From positions 393,976 through 457,975 of the forward strand of contig NZ_BMMZ01000003.1 of the NCBI RefSeq assembly GCF_014646195.1: a stretch of DNA of 64,000 nucleotides, read 5' to 3'. The notes under the pieces are model-generated. The model searched no databases. It saw only the letters and a list, made by a program, of their open reading frames with translations, and was not told where the DNA came from. Positions 34,227-43,077 of the stretch are shown piece by piece. The first letter of the stretch is position 1. Every line of letters begins with the position of its first letter. Source of the stretch: Microlunatus endophyticus. Lineage in GTDB: Bacteria; Actinomycetota; Actinomycetes; Propionibacteriales; Propionibacteriaceae. A program made the translations under genes and the position numbers.

Positions 34227-35353
34227 GTCGCGGCTCCTCGCGGTGCGATCGGGATGCTCGCATGCACCCGGTAGCCGTACGAGGTCCGGCCCGCTTCGAC
34301 GATGCCGCCGAGGGCGGCCGCGCGTTCCCTCATCCCGGCGATCCCCAACCCTTCCGGGCCAGGCATCCGGCTGCCGTCGTCGAGAATCTCGAGACTCAGA
34401 GAATCCTCGTCCGTGCTGATGTTGCAGGTCAGTCGTCCTCCACCGGAGTGCCGTACGACGTTGGTGACGGCCTCCTGCACGATTCGTGCCGCCGTCAGTT
34501 CAGTGACGGGACCGAGCCGGCCGCGTACGGGTTCGATGTCCTCTGTGACCTGGAAACCGGCCGCTCGGGCATCGTCGAGGACCCGGCCGATCAACTCGAG
34601 GGTCGGCTGCGGCTGCTCGGGACGTCCGTCGTCGCGCAACTGCAGCAGGGAGTGCCGCAGTTGCGGGGTGGCAGCCCGGGCAAGATCACGAACGCGTCGG
34701 ACGGCCGACCTGGCGATCTCGGGATCGTCGTCGATCGCATCGAGGGCGAGATTCGACTGGACCGTGATCGCGGCGACCGTGTGGGCGAGCACATCGTGGA
34801 TGTCGCGGGCGATCTCGGCCCGCGTCTCGGCGGCCTGCGCGGCGTGTTCGGCCGCGGTCTGTCGTGCCGAGACGGTCACGACCGCGCCGATCACCGCGAT
34901 CGTGATCATGCCCAGCATCGGGCTCAGGACCGCCCAGTCCAGCCAGGACACCGGATGCGGCGGCAGCGTCGGGATCACCGACCACACCGGTCCGACGGCC
35001 ATGCCGACCGGCAGCGACCACGCAAGCCGACCTGCCTTCGGGATCGAGAACACCACGACCACCAATGCGAACGCCGGACCCTGTCCCGGATAGCCCAGCA
35101 GGTGGTAGCCGAGGCAGAGTGCCAGGATCACGACCGCGACCGGGACCGGCCACCGGGTCCGGGCGAAGAGCGTCGCTGAGGTCAGCAGGGCGACCAAGTA
35201 TGCCCAGACCGGCGCCGGGGTCGGCTGGTCGAAGGTCGTCAACTCGGCGCTGACCGCGATGATCGCGAGCCCCATCGTGAAGAGCGGCACACCCCACCGG
35301 GTGAGCACTCGGCGTAATCCTGACGCGTACGCCGGTTGGTTCCCCTCGGTCAC
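34223..35353 (-). CDS. Sensor histidine kinase (HisKA_3 type)
   Basis: 376 residues. Five to six transmembrane helices occupy residues 15-165, followed by the dimerisation/phosphoacceptor helix with His186 in ARDIHDVLAHTVAA and a HATPase domain (IVQEAVTNVVRHSGGGRL, LEILDDGSRM, GLGIAGMRERAAALGG). This is the NarL-partner kinase type common in actinobacterial cell-envelope stress responses. It overlaps the MMPL transporter gene and the response regulator gene by four bases each. The stimulus is not known. Confidence 0.94.
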   Translation of the reverse strand: MTEGNQPAYASGLRRVLTRWGVPLFTMGLAIIAVSAELTTFDQPTPAPVWAYLVALLTSATLFARTRWPVPVAVVILALCLGYHLLGYPGQGPAFALVVVVFSIPKAGRLAWSLPVGMAVGPVWSVIPTLPPHPVSWLDWAVLSPMLGMITIAVIGAVVTVSARQTAAEHAAQAAETRAEIARDIHDVLAHTVAAITVQSNLALDAIDDDPEIARSAVRRVRDLARAATPQLRHSLLQLRDDGRPEQPQPTLELIGRVLDDARAAGFQVTEDIEPVRGRLGPVTELTAARIVQEAVTNVVRHSGGGRLTCNISTDEDSLSLEILDDGSRMPGPEGLGIAGMRERAAALGGIVEAGRTSYGYRVHASIPIAPRGAAT

Positions 35354-37467
35354 GGTTCGGCCTCGACTGCTGCCGGATCACGGTGCGCGAGCCGCGACGG
35401 CCACCAGAACCGGCGACCGACGTCGATCGCCAGCGCCGGTACCAGCAGGCTGCGCACCAGGAACGTGTCCAGGAGCACGCCGAACGCCACGATGAAGGCG
35501 ATCTGCACCAGGAAGAGGATCGGGATCGTGGCCAGCGCGGCGAAGGTCGCCGCCAGCACGATGCCGGCGGAGGTAATCATCCCTCCGGTAGCGCGCAAGC
35601 CCGCCACGACACCGGTCCGATGCCCGAGGTGTCCGGTCTCCTCGCGGACTCGGGTCATCAGGAAGATGTTGTAGTCGACACCGAGTGCCACCAGGAAGAC
35701 GAAGCCGAACAACGGCACCGACGGATCGGCGCCCGGGAAGCCGAAGATCGTGTTGAACGCCACCGCGGCCACGCCGAGCGTCGCCGCATAGGAGAGTGCC
35801 ACGCTTGCGATCAACAACAGCGGAGCGACCAGGGAACGCAGCAACAGCGCCAGGATCACGAAGATCAACGCGAGCACGATCGGGATCACCGTCCGGAGAT
35901 CGCGTTGCGCCGCCGTGTTGCTGTCCAGGTCGAGGGCCGAGGTGCCGCCGACGAGGACGGCGGGATCGACACGGGTGAGCCGGTCGCGCAGCGTGGTGAC
36001 CGTGCTCTCCGCGGTCGCCGAGTCGGCCGGGACGGCCAGCGTCGCCTCGATCAGCACCCGGCCGTCGACGATCTTGGGTGACGCGCCGGCGTCGGGGCGA
36101 CCGCCGGTGAAGGCAGCGGCCGACGACACATGGCGTACGCCCTCGGCCGCGGTGATCACGGCGGCCGACCGCGCCGCCGGCGCGATGATGATCACGGGGC
36201 TGCCGCTTCCGGCGTCGAAGTGGCGTGCAAGTTGCTGCTGCCCGGAAACCGACTCCGATGAGGTCAACAGCAGGTCGGTCTGCGGGACACCGGTCGCGCG
36301 GAGGCCGACGAGACCGGTCGCGAGCACGCCGAGCAGGACCGCCGTCAGCACCCACACGATGCGGGGCCGGCCGGCGACCAGGCCGCCGACAGCACCCCAC
36401 AGCCGGCCGCCCGACGGAGCCGCCTCGGGATCCACTCGCAAGTGCGGGACGGCGGGCCAGAACGCCGCCCGCCCGACGAGGATGAGCATCGCGGGCAGCA
36501 CCGAGACCGTCGCCAGGAAAGCAAAGGCGATCGCCGCGGCACCGACCGGGCCGAGACCTTTGTTGGAGTTGAGATCGGAGAAACCCAGGCACAGGACGGC
36601 AAGGATCACGGTGGCAGCCGAGGCGGCTATCGGCTCGATCGCCCGACGCCAGGCTTGGCGTACGGCCACCACGTGGCTCCGGTTCTGCAGCAGTGACTCG
36701 CGGTAGCGGGCCACGAACAACAGCGAGTAGTCGGTCGCGGCACCGATCGCGAGGATCGCCAGAATGCCGCGGCTCTGCCCGGTCACGATGATCCAACCGG
36801 CCTTGGCCATCGCGTATACGACCAGGATGCTGCCGGTCAGGGCGAAGGCGGAGGTCACCAGCACGATCACCGGCAGCAGCAGCGAGCGGTAGACGATCAG
36901 CAGGATCACGAAGACGGCCGCCAGCGCCACGATCAGCAGGACACCGTCGATGCCCGCGAACCCAGCGCCGAAGTCCGCGCTCAGCCCGGCCGGTCCGGTG
37001 ACCCAGCTGTTCAGGCCGGTCACCTTGTGGGAGTCCAGCGTTGAGCGCATCGAGCCGACAACCGTGCCGGCATCGGCCGCGGCGTCCACGGACGCGACCA
37101 GCTGCAGCGCCGCCCCGTCTTTGGAGGGGATGGGGCCTTGGACGGTGCCGACGCCCGGAATCGAATCCAGCCGCTTCGCCAGGGACGCGACCGCGCCGGG
37201 ATCCGTCGGCTCGAGGCCGCCCGTGCGGACGAACAGGACGGTCGCCGGAATGCTGTCGCTGCCGAAGAACGACTTCTCCAGGCCCTGCACCTTCGTCGAT
37301 TCGGCGCTGGCCGGTAGGTACGACGCCTGGTCGTTGTTCGTGACGTTGGAGATCGTGCCGAAGGTCGGGCCGCCGAATGACGCAACGACGACCCAGGCCA
37401 CGAAGACCAATGCTGCTGCGACGACGGGCAGAGCGCGCCGCGAGCGGCGGTGAGCGATCGGGTCCAT
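35350..37467 (-). CDS. MMPL-family RND transporter
   Basis: 705 residues, about 12 transmembrane helices in the RND arrangement: a first helix (VVAAALVFVAWVVVASFGG), a large extracytoplasmic domain (residues 40-160), helices 2-6, a second extracytoplasmic domain (about 405-515) and helices 8-12. GVDYNIFLMTRVREE and GAATDYSLLFVARYRES are the paired helix-4/10 motifs with the proton-relay aspartate-tyrosine pair. MMPL proteins export lipids, glycolipids or drugs. It is first in the operon with the two-component system, which probably senses envelope stress or the exported molecule. Confidence 0.93.
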   Translation of the reverse strand: MDPIAHRRSRRALPVVAAALVFVAWVVVASFGGPTFGTISNVTNNDQASYLPASAESTKVQGLEKSFFGSDSIPATVLFVRTGGLEPTDPGAVASLAKRLDSIPGVGTVQGPIPSKDGAALQLVASVDAAADAGTVVGSMRSTLDSHKVTGLNSWVTGPAGLSADFGAGFAGIDGVLLIVALAAVFVILLIVYRSLLLPVIVLVTSAFALTGSILVVYAMAKAGWIIVTGQSRGILAILAIGAATDYSLLFVARYRESLLQNRSHVVAVRQAWRRAIEPIAASAATVILAVLCLGFSDLNSNKGLGPVGAAAIAFAFLATVSVLPAMLILVGRAAFWPAVPHLRVDPEAAPSGGRLWGAVGGLVAGRPRIVWVLTAVLLGVLATGLVGLRATGVPQTDLLLTSSESVSGQQQLARHFDAGSGSPVIIIAPAARSAAVITAAEGVRHVSSAAAFTGGRPDAGASPKIVDGRVLIEATLAVPADSATAESTVTTLRDRLTRVDPAVLVGGTSALDLDSNTAAQRDLRTVIPIVLALIFVILALLLRSLVAPLLLIASVALSYAATLGVAAVAFNTIFGFPGADPSVPLFGFVFLVALGVDYNIFLMTRVREETGHLGHRTGVVAGLRATGGMITSAGIVLAATFAALATIPILFLVQIAFIVAFGVLLDTFLVRSLLVPALAIDVGRRFWWPSRLAHRDPAAVEAEP

Positions 37468-37522
37468 GCTTCGATCCTGCAGCGAAGAGCCCGTCCGCGC
37501 ATCAGCACAGCGTTGATCGTTA

Positions 37523-38281
37523 CTACCCAGATTGTTGGTCGCCGGGTTGGTGCAGCTCGAGATCGGATATCCACTGTGCCGCCGCGACCGGATCGCCCAC
37601 CTCGGGCGCCGCAGCCAGCGGCGGCCGGGCGATGATGATCACCGGTACCGCAAGCCGCCCGGCCGCATCGAGCTTGGCGATCGTGTGCCGGCCACCGGAA
37701 TCCTTGGTCACGAGTAGATCCACGCCGTATCGGGTGAACAGCTCGAGCTCGCTGTCGAGATCATACGGACCACGCGACCTTACGACCGTCCACGCCGTCG
37801 GCAATAGAGCTGCCGGCATTTCAACAAGTCTGACCAGCGCCTGCTTCTGCGCCCAGCCGGCATAGGCGTCCAAGGTCTGGCGGCCCGTCGTGATGAAGGG
37901 CCGGTTACTAGAATCTCCGGCGGCGACAGCTTCGTGGAGGTCGGGCACCCAGATCCAGCTTGTGGCCCCGGGATGGCCGGACCATCCGGGCCTGGTCAGC
38001 CGGAGCAGCGGCAGTCCGGTCGCAGCAGCGGCAGCGGCGGCGTGCTCGGACATGGTCGCTGCGAAGGGGTGGGTCGCATCGACGATCGCCGTGATCGAGG
38101 ATCCCCGCAGATAGCGGATCAGGCCGTCGGTTCCGCCGAAACCCCCGATGCGTACGGCTCCCACCGGCATCGCAGGATTGCTCACGCGTCCTGCCAGCGA
38201 GCTAGTCACCGGATGGCCCGCCTCCGACAGCAGTGCCGCGAGTTTACGGGCCTCGGCGGTCCCGCCGAGGATCAAGATCAC
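37523..38281 (-). CDS. cobK: Precorrin-6A reductase
   Basis: 252 residues. Precorrin-6A reductase of the aerobic pathway (CobK/CbiJ fold): LILGGTAEARKLAALL at the N-terminus, TAIVDATHPFAATMSEHA, FITTGRQTL and LLVTKDSG, the last a family signature. It reduces precorrin-6A to precorrin-6B with NADPH. It overlaps cobD by four bases and is the last gene of the minus-strand run from the chelatase gene (45257) through cobO, cobBC, cobA and cobD. Confidence 0.92.
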   Translation of the reverse strand: MILILGGTAEARKLAALLSEAGHPVTSSLAGRVSNPAMPVGAVRIGGFGGTDGLIRYLRGSSITAIVDATHPFAATMSEHAAAAAAATGLPLLRLTRPGWSGHPGATSWIWVPDLHEAVAAGDSSNRPFITTGRQTLDAYAGWAQKQALVRLVEMPAALLPTAWTVVRSRGPYDLDSELELFTRYGVDLLVTKDSGGRHTIAKLDAAGRLAVPVIIIARPPLAAAPEVGDPVAAAQWISDLELHQPGDQQSG

Positions 38282-39243
38282 GAACGCCTCCTGCCGAATG
38301 CGGCCGCGAGACCGACCGCGACCGCCGCAGCTCCTACTCCGACCAACCGCGACAGCCGGGCGCTCCGTGACACGTCCGCGATCGTCGGCTGATCACCGAA
38401 TCCGAGGGTTCCCCGGTTCTCCTCGACACCCTGATAGCTGTTGATGCCACCGAGACGTACGCCCAGTGCTCCGGCGAATGCGGCCTCCACCACACCTGCG
38501 TTGGGGCTCGGATGCCGGCCGGCCTGGGTCCGGACCGCGATCAGCGCGTCCTTCGGTCGTCCGCCGACCAGCGGCGCCGTCACGGCAGCGAGGCCTCCAC
38601 CGATCCGGGCCGGCAGCCAGTTGACCACATCGTCGATCCGGGCGGCGGCCCAGCCGAAGCGACGATAGCGATCGCTGCGGTGCCCGATCATGGCATCCAG
38701 GGTGTTGATCGCCCGATAGCCCAGCAACCCGGGGATGCCGAGCACGGCTCCCCAGAAGAGCGGTGCGACGACGGCGTCCGAGGTGTTCTCCGCGACAGAC
38801 TCGACAGTCGCCCGAGCAAGATCGGCCGCCGTCAGCCGGGCCGGATCCCGGCCGACCAGATGGGTGATCTGCCGACGGGCTGCAACAAGATCATCAGCAG
38901 CCAGCTGGCGCTGCAGGACCTCGGCCTCGGTGATCAGCGACCGGCCACCGAGTACAGCCCAGGTCGAGAGCCCGACAAGAATGATCTTGACCGACGGTCG
39001 CTCGCGCCCGAACAACGAGAGCAGGCTGCCGAGTCCTGCGACGCCGCCGAGCAATGCCGCCACGTGCAGCACTCCGGCGCTACGGCGGTCGCGATAGCTG
39101 AAAGTCTCCAGCCTGGCTGCGACCGTCCCGAATCCGGCCACCGGATGCCAACGGCGGGGATCGCCGAGGGCGAGATCGGCGAGATAGCCGAGCGCGAGAC
39201 CGGCCGGCAGCGTCCAATCCGCACGGCGCTGCAACCGGCTCAC
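38278..39243 (-). CDS. cobD: Adenosylcobinamide-phosphate synthase (CbiB/CobD)
   Basis: 321 residues, integral membrane protein. Family blocks: LGYLADLALGDPRRWHPVAGFG, ATVESVAENTSDAVVAPLFWG, YRAINTLDAMIGHRSDRYRRFG, RPSPNAG-like RHPSPNAGVVEAAFAGALGV. It joins (R)-1-aminopropan-2-ol phosphate to adenosylcobyric acid. Coupled by four-base overlaps to cobA upstream and cobK downstream. The symbol follows the Pseudomonas denitrificans scheme; in Salmonella this enzyme is CbiB. Confidence 0.94.
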   Translation of the reverse strand: MSRLQRRADWTLPAGLALGYLADLALGDPRRWHPVAGFGTVAARLETFSYRDRRSAGVLHVAALLGGVAGLGSLLSLFGRERPSVKIILVGLSTWAVLGGRSLITEAEVLQRQLAADDLVAARRQITHLVGRDPARLTAADLARATVESVAENTSDAVVAPLFWGAVLGIPGLLGYRAINTLDAMIGHRSDRYRRFGWAAARIDDVVNWLPARIGGGLAAVTAPLVGGRPKDALIAVRTQAGRHPSPNAGVVEAAFAGALGVRLGGINSYQGVEENRGTLGFGDQPTIADVSRSARLSRLVGVGAAAVAVGLAAAFGRRRS

Positions 39244-40001
39244 GATGCCAGGCTCCCGGATTCGATCGGCTCCGCCGAACCGGTGGCCAGACCCGCCACC
39301 GCTCCGATCACGATCACCGCCGGATGCGTCAGTCCGGCAGCGTCGACGGCCGCCGCAAGGCCGGCCAACGTCGCCACCAGGGTCCGTTGCGCAGGGCCAC
39401 CTGCAGAGGCGATCACCGCCGACGGAGTCTCGCCCGGCAGGCCGTTGGCGATCAAGGTCTCGCTGATCGTTGCGATCTCTGCCATCCCCATCAAGATCAC
39501 CAGAGTGGTGTTGGTCCGGGCGAGCGCCGACCAGTCGACCGACGAACCCGCGTCTCCCGGCGGCAGATGGCCGGAAAGGACGGTGAAGCCCTGGGTGAGG
39601 CCACGCATCGTCACTGGTATGCCGGCGAGTTCCGGGGCAGCAACGGCCGACGTGATACCCGGAATCACCCGCACCGCGATCCCCGCTTGGGTGCAGGCGG
39701 CGACCTCCTCGCCGCCGCGACCGAAGACGAAGCTGTCGCCGCCTTTGAGCCGGACGACGTCGTGCTCGCGGCCGTAATTCACGAGTAATTCGTTGATCGA
39801 CTCCTGGGACGGGCCGGGACGGCGCGGGATCTTGCCGACATCGATGACCGTCGTGCCTGGCCCTGCCTCGGCCAGCAACTCGGCCGGGATCAGCCGGTCG
39901 TGGATGATCACCTCCGCTGCCCGGATCGCCTTCAACCCGGCCACGGTGATCAGGTCGGGGTCACCGGGGCCGGCACCCACCAGGGTCACACGGCCCGTCA
40001 T
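39240..40001 (-). CDS. cobA: Uroporphyrinogen-III C-methyltransferase
   Basis: 253 residues from the ATG at 40001; a longer frame from 40178 would lie inside the upstream gene. Tetrapyrrole methylase fold: VTLVGAGPGDPDLITVAGLKAI, DRLIPAELL, VVRLKGGDSFVFGRGGEE and VIPGITSAVAAPELAGIP, all SUMT signatures. It methylates uroporphyrinogen III at C2 and C7 to precorrin-2. Four-base overlaps on both sides. It has no CysG-type dehydrogenase/chelatase domain, so it is dedicated to corrin synthesis. Confidence 0.94.
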   Translation of the reverse strand: MTGRVTLVGAGPGDPDLITVAGLKAIRAAEVIIHDRLIPAELLAEAGPGTTVIDVGKIPRRPGPSQESINELLVNYGREHDVVRLKGGDSFVFGRGGEEVAACTQAGIAVRVIPGITSAVAAPELAGIPVTMRGLTQGFTVLSGHLPPGDAGSSVDWSALARTNTTLVILMGMAEIATISETLIANGLPGETPSAVIASAGGPAQRTLVATLAGLAAAVDAAGLTHPAVIVIGAVAGLATGSAEPIESGSLAS

Positions 40002-42469
40002 GCCGGGATCTCCTGATGGTTCACGGCTCCGGCTTTGATATCGGCCAACGTCGACAAGAACCCACGGGTCGTCCCCGGGTCGCGCACCGCGACCCTGATC
40101 CAATCCGGACCGAGCCCGGGGAAGGTGTCGCCCCGCCGTGCGGCGACACCATGATCGCGCAGTGCGAGCCGTAGCCAACCCGGTCGCCCCGGCCAGCCGG
40201 CACAGTCGACCAGGACGAACGGCGTCGCCGGATCCCCGAGGACGCTCAGGCCGAGGTCGCGAAGTCCGGAGACCAGTGGCGTACGCAACCGGTCGAATTC
40301 CTCCGCTGCGCGGGCGGCTTCCGCCCGAGCCTGTGCTGACAGGCAGGCGACGATCGCGTCGGCTGCCGGAGTCGAGACCGACCAGGGGGCCTGCTGCCGG
40401 CGGAGGTCGGCGATGATGGCCGGATCACCGACGGCGTACCCGGCGCGCAGGCCGGCCAGGCCCCAGGTCTTGGTCAACGAGCGCAACACGACGATGCCGG
40501 TCAGATCCCCGCCCAGCAACGACTCCCGCTCCCCCGGAACAGCATCCATGAACGCCTCGTCGACACACACCACCCGGCCCGGCCGGACCAGCGCACGGAT
40601 CTGATCGGCGGGGTGCAGGACGCCGGTCGGGTTGGTCGGGTTGCCGATCATGATCAGATTCGCATGATCATCGACGGCGGACGGATCGAGGACGAAACCG
40701 TCGGCCTCCGACAACACCAGCCGTCTGGGCCTGCGACCGGCAGCCCGGAGCGCGGCCTCGGGCTCGGTGAACTGCGGGTGCACCACCAGCGGATGATCAC
40801 CGCGTACGCCCCGGGCGATCAGGGTGAACCCTTCGGCACCACCAGCAGTCGGCAACACCTGGTCGATATCGGCACCGTGCGCCGCCGCGATCGCCTGCGT
40901 CGCTGCATCGATCCGCGGATAGCCGGCGAGATGATCGATGCTGTCCCGCAGAATCGTCGCCAGCCAGGCCGGCGGTGCGCCCAGCCGGACGTTGACCGCC
41001 AGGTCGACCAGCCCGTCGGCGATGTCCCGGTCGCCGTGATGATCAAGGTCGTAGGCGTGCTGGCCGACGCGCTGCCGATAGCGATGCGCAGCATCGGCGA
41101 ACCGCTGTGCGACGGTCGGATGTCCCGCCCAGTGGATATGCAGATAGGAGGCGTGCACGGTCGGCGTACCGGTGCCGGCCGGATCCAGGGAGAAGCCTTC
41201 CGGCCGTCCGCCCAACAGCCATGCCGGCGGGGTGGATCCGTCCGGTGTCACCGCGGTCCGATGGAACTCGTGTCCGGTCACGGTTTCGCCGGCCCCGGCC
41301 AGTAGCTGATCATGATCGGCGACGCCGGTGCGGTAGCCCAGCGTGAGCCGCTCGGTCATGACACCGTCGGTCGGGAGCACGCCGACCATCGGTTGGTCGT
41401 CGCAGCTCTTCGCCAGGTAGAGCAGCCCGGCGCATTCGGCGACCGTCGGAACGCCTCGTCCTACGGCGTCCGCGATGGCGTCACGCAGCGGGGCATTCCT
41501 GGCCAATGACTCCGCGTGTACTTCCGGGAATCCTCCGCCCAGATAGATTCCCGCCGTGTCCGCCGGCAGCGCGATGTCCTCGGCAGGGTCGAAGCTGACC
41601 GGGCGGCAGCCGGCGGCCGACAACAACTCCTCGGTCTCGGCGTACCGGAAGGTGAAGGCCCGTCCGCCCGCGATCGCGACGACGGGGCGCTCATCCGACG
41701 CGGGACGGACGACGGTGGTCGGATCCCAGGGTGTCCCAGCGATCACGGGGGCGTTGCGAGCAGCCGTCAGGACCGCGTCCAGGTCGACGCTGTCGGCCAG
41801 TTCGTCGGCGAGCCGGCCGATCACGTCGACGGCGTCCGGCCGCTCCGCAGCCGGCATCAGACCGAGGTGGCGGGACGGTACCGAGACACCGCGATCGCGC
41901 GGCACGGCGCCGAGTGTGACGATGCCGTGATCGTCGAGTGCCCGCCTGATCTCCCCGGCATGGCGCGGCGAGCCGACCTTGTTCATGATCACGCCGGCGA
42001 TCGACAACCGCGCATCCTCGGCGATCAGCCCACGCACCAGTGCGGCGGCGGTGCGGGAGACGCCGGACACATCCAGGACGATGATCACCGGTGCCTGCAG
42101 CAGCCGGGCGACGTGCGCGGTCGATGCATAGCCGTCGGTGCCGAGCTGGCCGTCGTACAGGCCCATCACGCCCTCGATCACGGCAACATCAGCAGGCCCG
42201 GGACTCCTCGAGCCGTGCAACAGCAGCGGCAGCATCAGTTCTTCCGAGCACAACCGCGGATCCAGGTTCCGGCCCGGGCGGCCGGTGGCCAGACTGTGGT
42301 AGCCGGGATCGATGTAGTCGGGGCCGATCTTGAATCCGGCCACCTGCTCACCGCGGTGCCGCAGTGCCGCCATCAGACCGGTGGCGATCGTCGTCTTGCC
42401 CTGTCCGGAGCCGGGGGCGGACACCACGATCCGTGGCGGTGCCGGCACCGATAGTTGGCTGGTCACCAC
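39998..42469 (-). CDS. cobB-cobC: Fusion of cobyrinate a,c-diamide synthase and threonine-phosphate decarboxylase-like aminotransferase
   Basis: 823 residues in one frame. Residues 1-465 are CobB/CbiA: P-loop SAPGSGQGKTTIATGL, VIEGVMGLYDG, and the class I glutamine amidotransferase half with nucleophile Cys346 in PTVAECAGLLYLAKS. Residues 475-815 are a fold-type I PLP enzyme of the CobC/CobD type: VNVRLGAPPAWL, PTAGGAEGFTLIARG, IGNPTNPTGVLHP and the PLP lysine Lys667 in SLTKTWGLAGLRAG. The first half amidates cobyrinic acid; the second makes aminopropanol phosphate from L-threonine phosphate. The GTG at 42469 follows GGGGGATCGAG and overlaps the cobO end. Neither half lacks a key residue that I can see. 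Confidence 0.93.
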   Translation of the reverse strand: MVTSQLSVPAPPRIVVSAPGSGQGKTTIATGLMAALRHRGEQVAGFKIGPDYIDPGYHSLATGRPGRNLDPRLCSEELMLPLLLHGSRSPGPADVAVIEGVMGLYDGQLGTDGYASTAHVARLLQAPVIIVLDVSGVSRTAAALVRGLIAEDARLSIAGVIMNKVGSPRHAGEIRRALDDHGIVTLGAVPRDRGVSVPSRHLGLMPAAERPDAVDVIGRLADELADSVDLDAVLTAARNAPVIAGTPWDPTTVVRPASDERPVVAIAGGRAFTFRYAETEELLSAAGCRPVSFDPAEDIALPADTAGIYLGGGFPEVHAESLARNAPLRDAIADAVGRGVPTVAECAGLLYLAKSCDDQPMVGVLPTDGVMTERLTLGYRTGVADHDQLLAGAGETVTGHEFHRTAVTPDGSTPPAWLLGGRPEGFSLDPAGTGTPTVHASYLHIHWAGHPTVAQRFADAAHRYRQRVGQHAYDLDHHGDRDIADGLVDLAVNVRLGAPPAWLATILRDSIDHLAGYPRIDAATQAIAAAHGADIDQVLPTAGGAEGFTLIARGVRGDHPLVVHPQFTEPEAALRAAGRRPRRLVLSEADGFVLDPSAVDDHANLIMIGNPTNPTGVLHPADQIRALVRPGRVVCVDEAFMDAVPGERESLLGGDLTGIVVLRSLTKTWGLAGLRAGYAVGDPAIIADLRRQQAPWSVSTPAADAIVACLSAQARAEAARAAEEFDRLRTPLVSGLRDLGLSVLGDPATPFVLVDCAGWPGRPGWLRLALRDHGVAARRGDTFPGLGPDWIRVAVRDPGTTRGFLSTLADIKAGAVNHQEIPA

Positions 42470-43077
42470 TCGATCCCCCGCTGGCCCTTCTGGCCGGCGT
42501 CGAACGGGTGTTTGATCTTGGTCATCCCGGTGACCAGGTCGGCTGCGCCGAGGAGTTCCTGCGGCATCCGGCGGCCGGTGATGATCACGTGCTGGTTGCC
42601 CGGGCGCTGCGTCAGGGTCGCGACCACGTCGTCCAGATCGACCCAGCCCCAGTTGATCGGATAGCTGAATTCGTCGAGCACGTAGAACTGGTGCTGTTCG
42701 GCGGCGAGTCGGCGCTTGATCTCCCGCCAGCCCTCGGCGGCAGCCGCGGCATGATCATCGTCGCTACCGGCACGGCGGGTCCAGGACCAGCCCGAGCCCA
42801 TCTTGTGCCACTCGATCGGTCCACCGACACCCGAGTCCTGGTGCGCGCGGTCCAACTGCTCCAGAGCGCTCTGTTCGCCGATGCGCCATTTCGCCGATTT
42901 CACGAACTGGAAGACCGCCGTTGACCAGCCCTGGTTCCAGGCCCGCAGTGCCAGGCCGAAGGCGGCGGTGGACTTTCCTTTGCCGTCTCCGGTGTGGATC
43001 ATCAGCAGCGGCCGGTTGCGACGCTGGCGGGTGGTCAGGCCGTCGTCGGGTGTCTCCGACACGTGTCCCTGCGGCAT
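42463..43077 (-). CDS. cobO: Cob(I)yrinic acid a,c-diamide adenosyltransferase
   Basis: 204 residues. CobA/CobO-type ATP:corrinoid adenosyltransferase: P-loop MIHTGDGKGKSTAAFGLALR, then WNQGWSTAVFQFVKS, VLDEFSYPINWGWVDLDDV and VIITGRRMPQELLGAADLVTGM. It transfers the adenosyl group of ATP to Co(I) corrinoid. It overlaps the chelatase gene by one base and the cobB-cobC fusion downstream. Confidence 0.95.
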   Translation of the reverse strand: MPQGHVSETPDDGLTTRQRRNRPLLMIHTGDGKGKSTAAFGLALRAWNQGWSTAVFQFVKSAKWRIGEQSALEQLDRAHQDSGVGGPIEWHKMGSGWSWTRRAGSDDDHAAAAAEGWREIKRRLAAEQHQFYVLDEFSYPINWGWVDLDDVVATLTQRPGNQHVIITGRRMPQELLGAADLVTGMTKIKHPFDAGQKGQRGIEW

